A stretch of 6,194 bases of DNA from CAYMSF01 sp964542255 (GTDB lineage: Bacteria > Verrucomicrobiota > Lentisphaeria > Victivallales > Victivallaceae): positions 1 through 6,194 of the forward strand of contig CAZITV010000137.1 in NCBI GenBank assembly GCA_964542255.1, written 5' to 3'. The position numbers and the translations under genes are program-made. Position 1 is the first letter of the stretch. Each line of letters begins with the position of its first letter. Under the pieces are notes generated by a model, which saw only the letters and a program-made list of their open reading frames with translations, ran no database searches and had not been told where the DNA came from. Shown here in pieces: positions 5,585-6,194 of this stretch.

Positions 5585-6194
5585 TTGGGGTGCCGATAAT
5601 ATCAATTTCGCGGTAGGTGGTTTCACACGCACCGCCAACTGAGGATGCCAGAATCAAAAAATTAAATTTTACCGCTGCTACATTCGTCGCGATTACATTA
5701 TCTTTGCCGGTCAATTTTAATTGAGTAGCCAGGGTATTCGCCGCATCAGCTTCAAATACTCCCAGAGAAATAAATTTATCCGGGGCTGAAACTTTTGAAA
5801 CCAGCAATTCATATTTCTGGCATGCGCGGTTCGGTGCCCATCCGGCACTGGTGATGATTTCAGAAATAGTGTAGCCTTTCGGCGCTTTCGTGATGTCTAA
5901 TTCAAATGTGGTGCTCCATTTTCCATCCAAGTCAAAGGTAATTTCATCATTTTTACCATTATTTAACGCAGCTGTGGCAAAGCTTTCGTGTTGTTTAAAA
6001 CCGTCATGAGTAACCTTGGACAGCGCCGGAGAATTAACATTAATCAAATCGTCAGACAATGCCGGGTAAGCTGTCTGGCTCTCTTTTGATGTAAGCACTG
6101 CCGCGTTAATGTTGGCACCCGCCGCCTGATCTTCTGCCATCGAAGAAAAAATTCCCGCCATTGCGATTCCAGCCATCAAAAATGTCTTGCTCGT
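5574..6194 (-). CDS. Secreted protein with discoidin-like beta-sandwich, 5' end outside window
   Basis: The frame is open to the right edge, giving 206 visible residues; the start is missing. The first visible residues (TSKTFLMAGIAMAG, then IFSSMAED) look like the end of a signal peptide with cleavage after SSMA, about residue 20. The rest resembles the discoidin (F5/8 type C)/galactose-binding-like fold. Support comes from FDLDGKW (87-93), SEIITSAGWAPNRACQKYEL (111-130), LLVSKV, AAVKFNFL (173-180) and the closing TYREIDIIG (193-201), which matches the usual end of such domains. This suggests carbohydrate or surface binding, but no ligand residues can be assigned. The two Cys at 125 and 190 could form a disulfide. 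Its stop overlaps the GTG of the tandem SGNH gene, so both are probably co-translated and exported together. The family assignment is by pattern, not by search. Confidence 0.65.
   Translation of the reverse strand, partial: TSKTFLMAGIAMAGIFSSMAEDQAAGANINAAVLTSKESQTAYPALSDDLINVNSPALSKVTHDGFKQHESFATAALNNGKNDEITFDLDGKWSTTFELDITKAPKGYTISEIITSAGWAPNRACQKYELLVSKVSAPDKFISLGVFEADAANTLATQLKLTGKDNVIATNVAAVKFNFLILASSVGGACETTYREIDIIGTPSDK

Noticed and set aside
5585..5638. TTG start for the SGNH gene with 18 extra residues
   Set aside because: It would overlap the upstream gene by 65 bases and put extra residues before the signal peptide. The GTG at 5584 fits the signal peptide and the overlap pattern better.

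Overview
The window reads as a chromosomal segment of a Gram-negative-type bacterium with roughly balanced base composition. The gene order ribBA-ribH-nusB-ftsY, a short FtsY, NusB with a 'VGRELTMQYLFQ' type N-terminus, and a secreted GTS-type SGNH hydrolase beside a discoidin-like secreted protein all fit the PVC superphylum. Lentisphaerota or Verrucomicrobiota would be my guess. This is inference from gene order and family flavour, not from a database match.

Left edge (1-573). Bases 1-202 contain an open minus-strand frame of 67 codons that runs off the window and looks protein-like, but it has no convincing start. A good sigma70-type promoter (285-312) then drives a plus-strand leader. The leader holds a complete FMN riboswitch aptamer (357-480), a candidate antiterminator, and a near-perfect intrinsic terminator (525-563). 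The ribosome binding site of ribBA begins directly at the end of the terminator U-tract.

Plus-strand operon (574-3794). ribBA (bifunctional DHBP synthase/GTP cyclohydrolase II) and ribH (lumazine synthase) supply the riboflavin pathway and explain the riboswitch. They are followed at short or negative spacing by nusB (transcription antitermination and rRNA synthesis) and ftsY (signal recognition particle receptor). No separate promoter or terminator is evident between them, so FMN-dependent attenuation may reach two housekeeping genes. ribD and the riboflavin synthase gene are not in the window.

Minus-strand pair (6194-3845), convergent with the operon. A secreted protein with a discoidin-like beta-sandwich is truncated at the right edge. 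It overlaps by 11 bases the GTG start of a 579-residue exported protein. That protein carries two SGNH/GDSL hydrolase domains in tandem, each with a complete set of catalytic motifs, behind an N-terminal beta-rich region and a signal peptide with an SRR motif. The pair looks like a polysaccharide-directed binding/deacylation unit, which is inferred.

The points most worth a second look are the GNRA-capped hairpin inserted into loop L2 of the FMN aptamer, the double-SGNH enzyme coupled to the discoidin-like protein, and the reach of the riboswitch over nusB and ftsY. I see no CRISPR array, tRNA, rRNA or clear mobile element.
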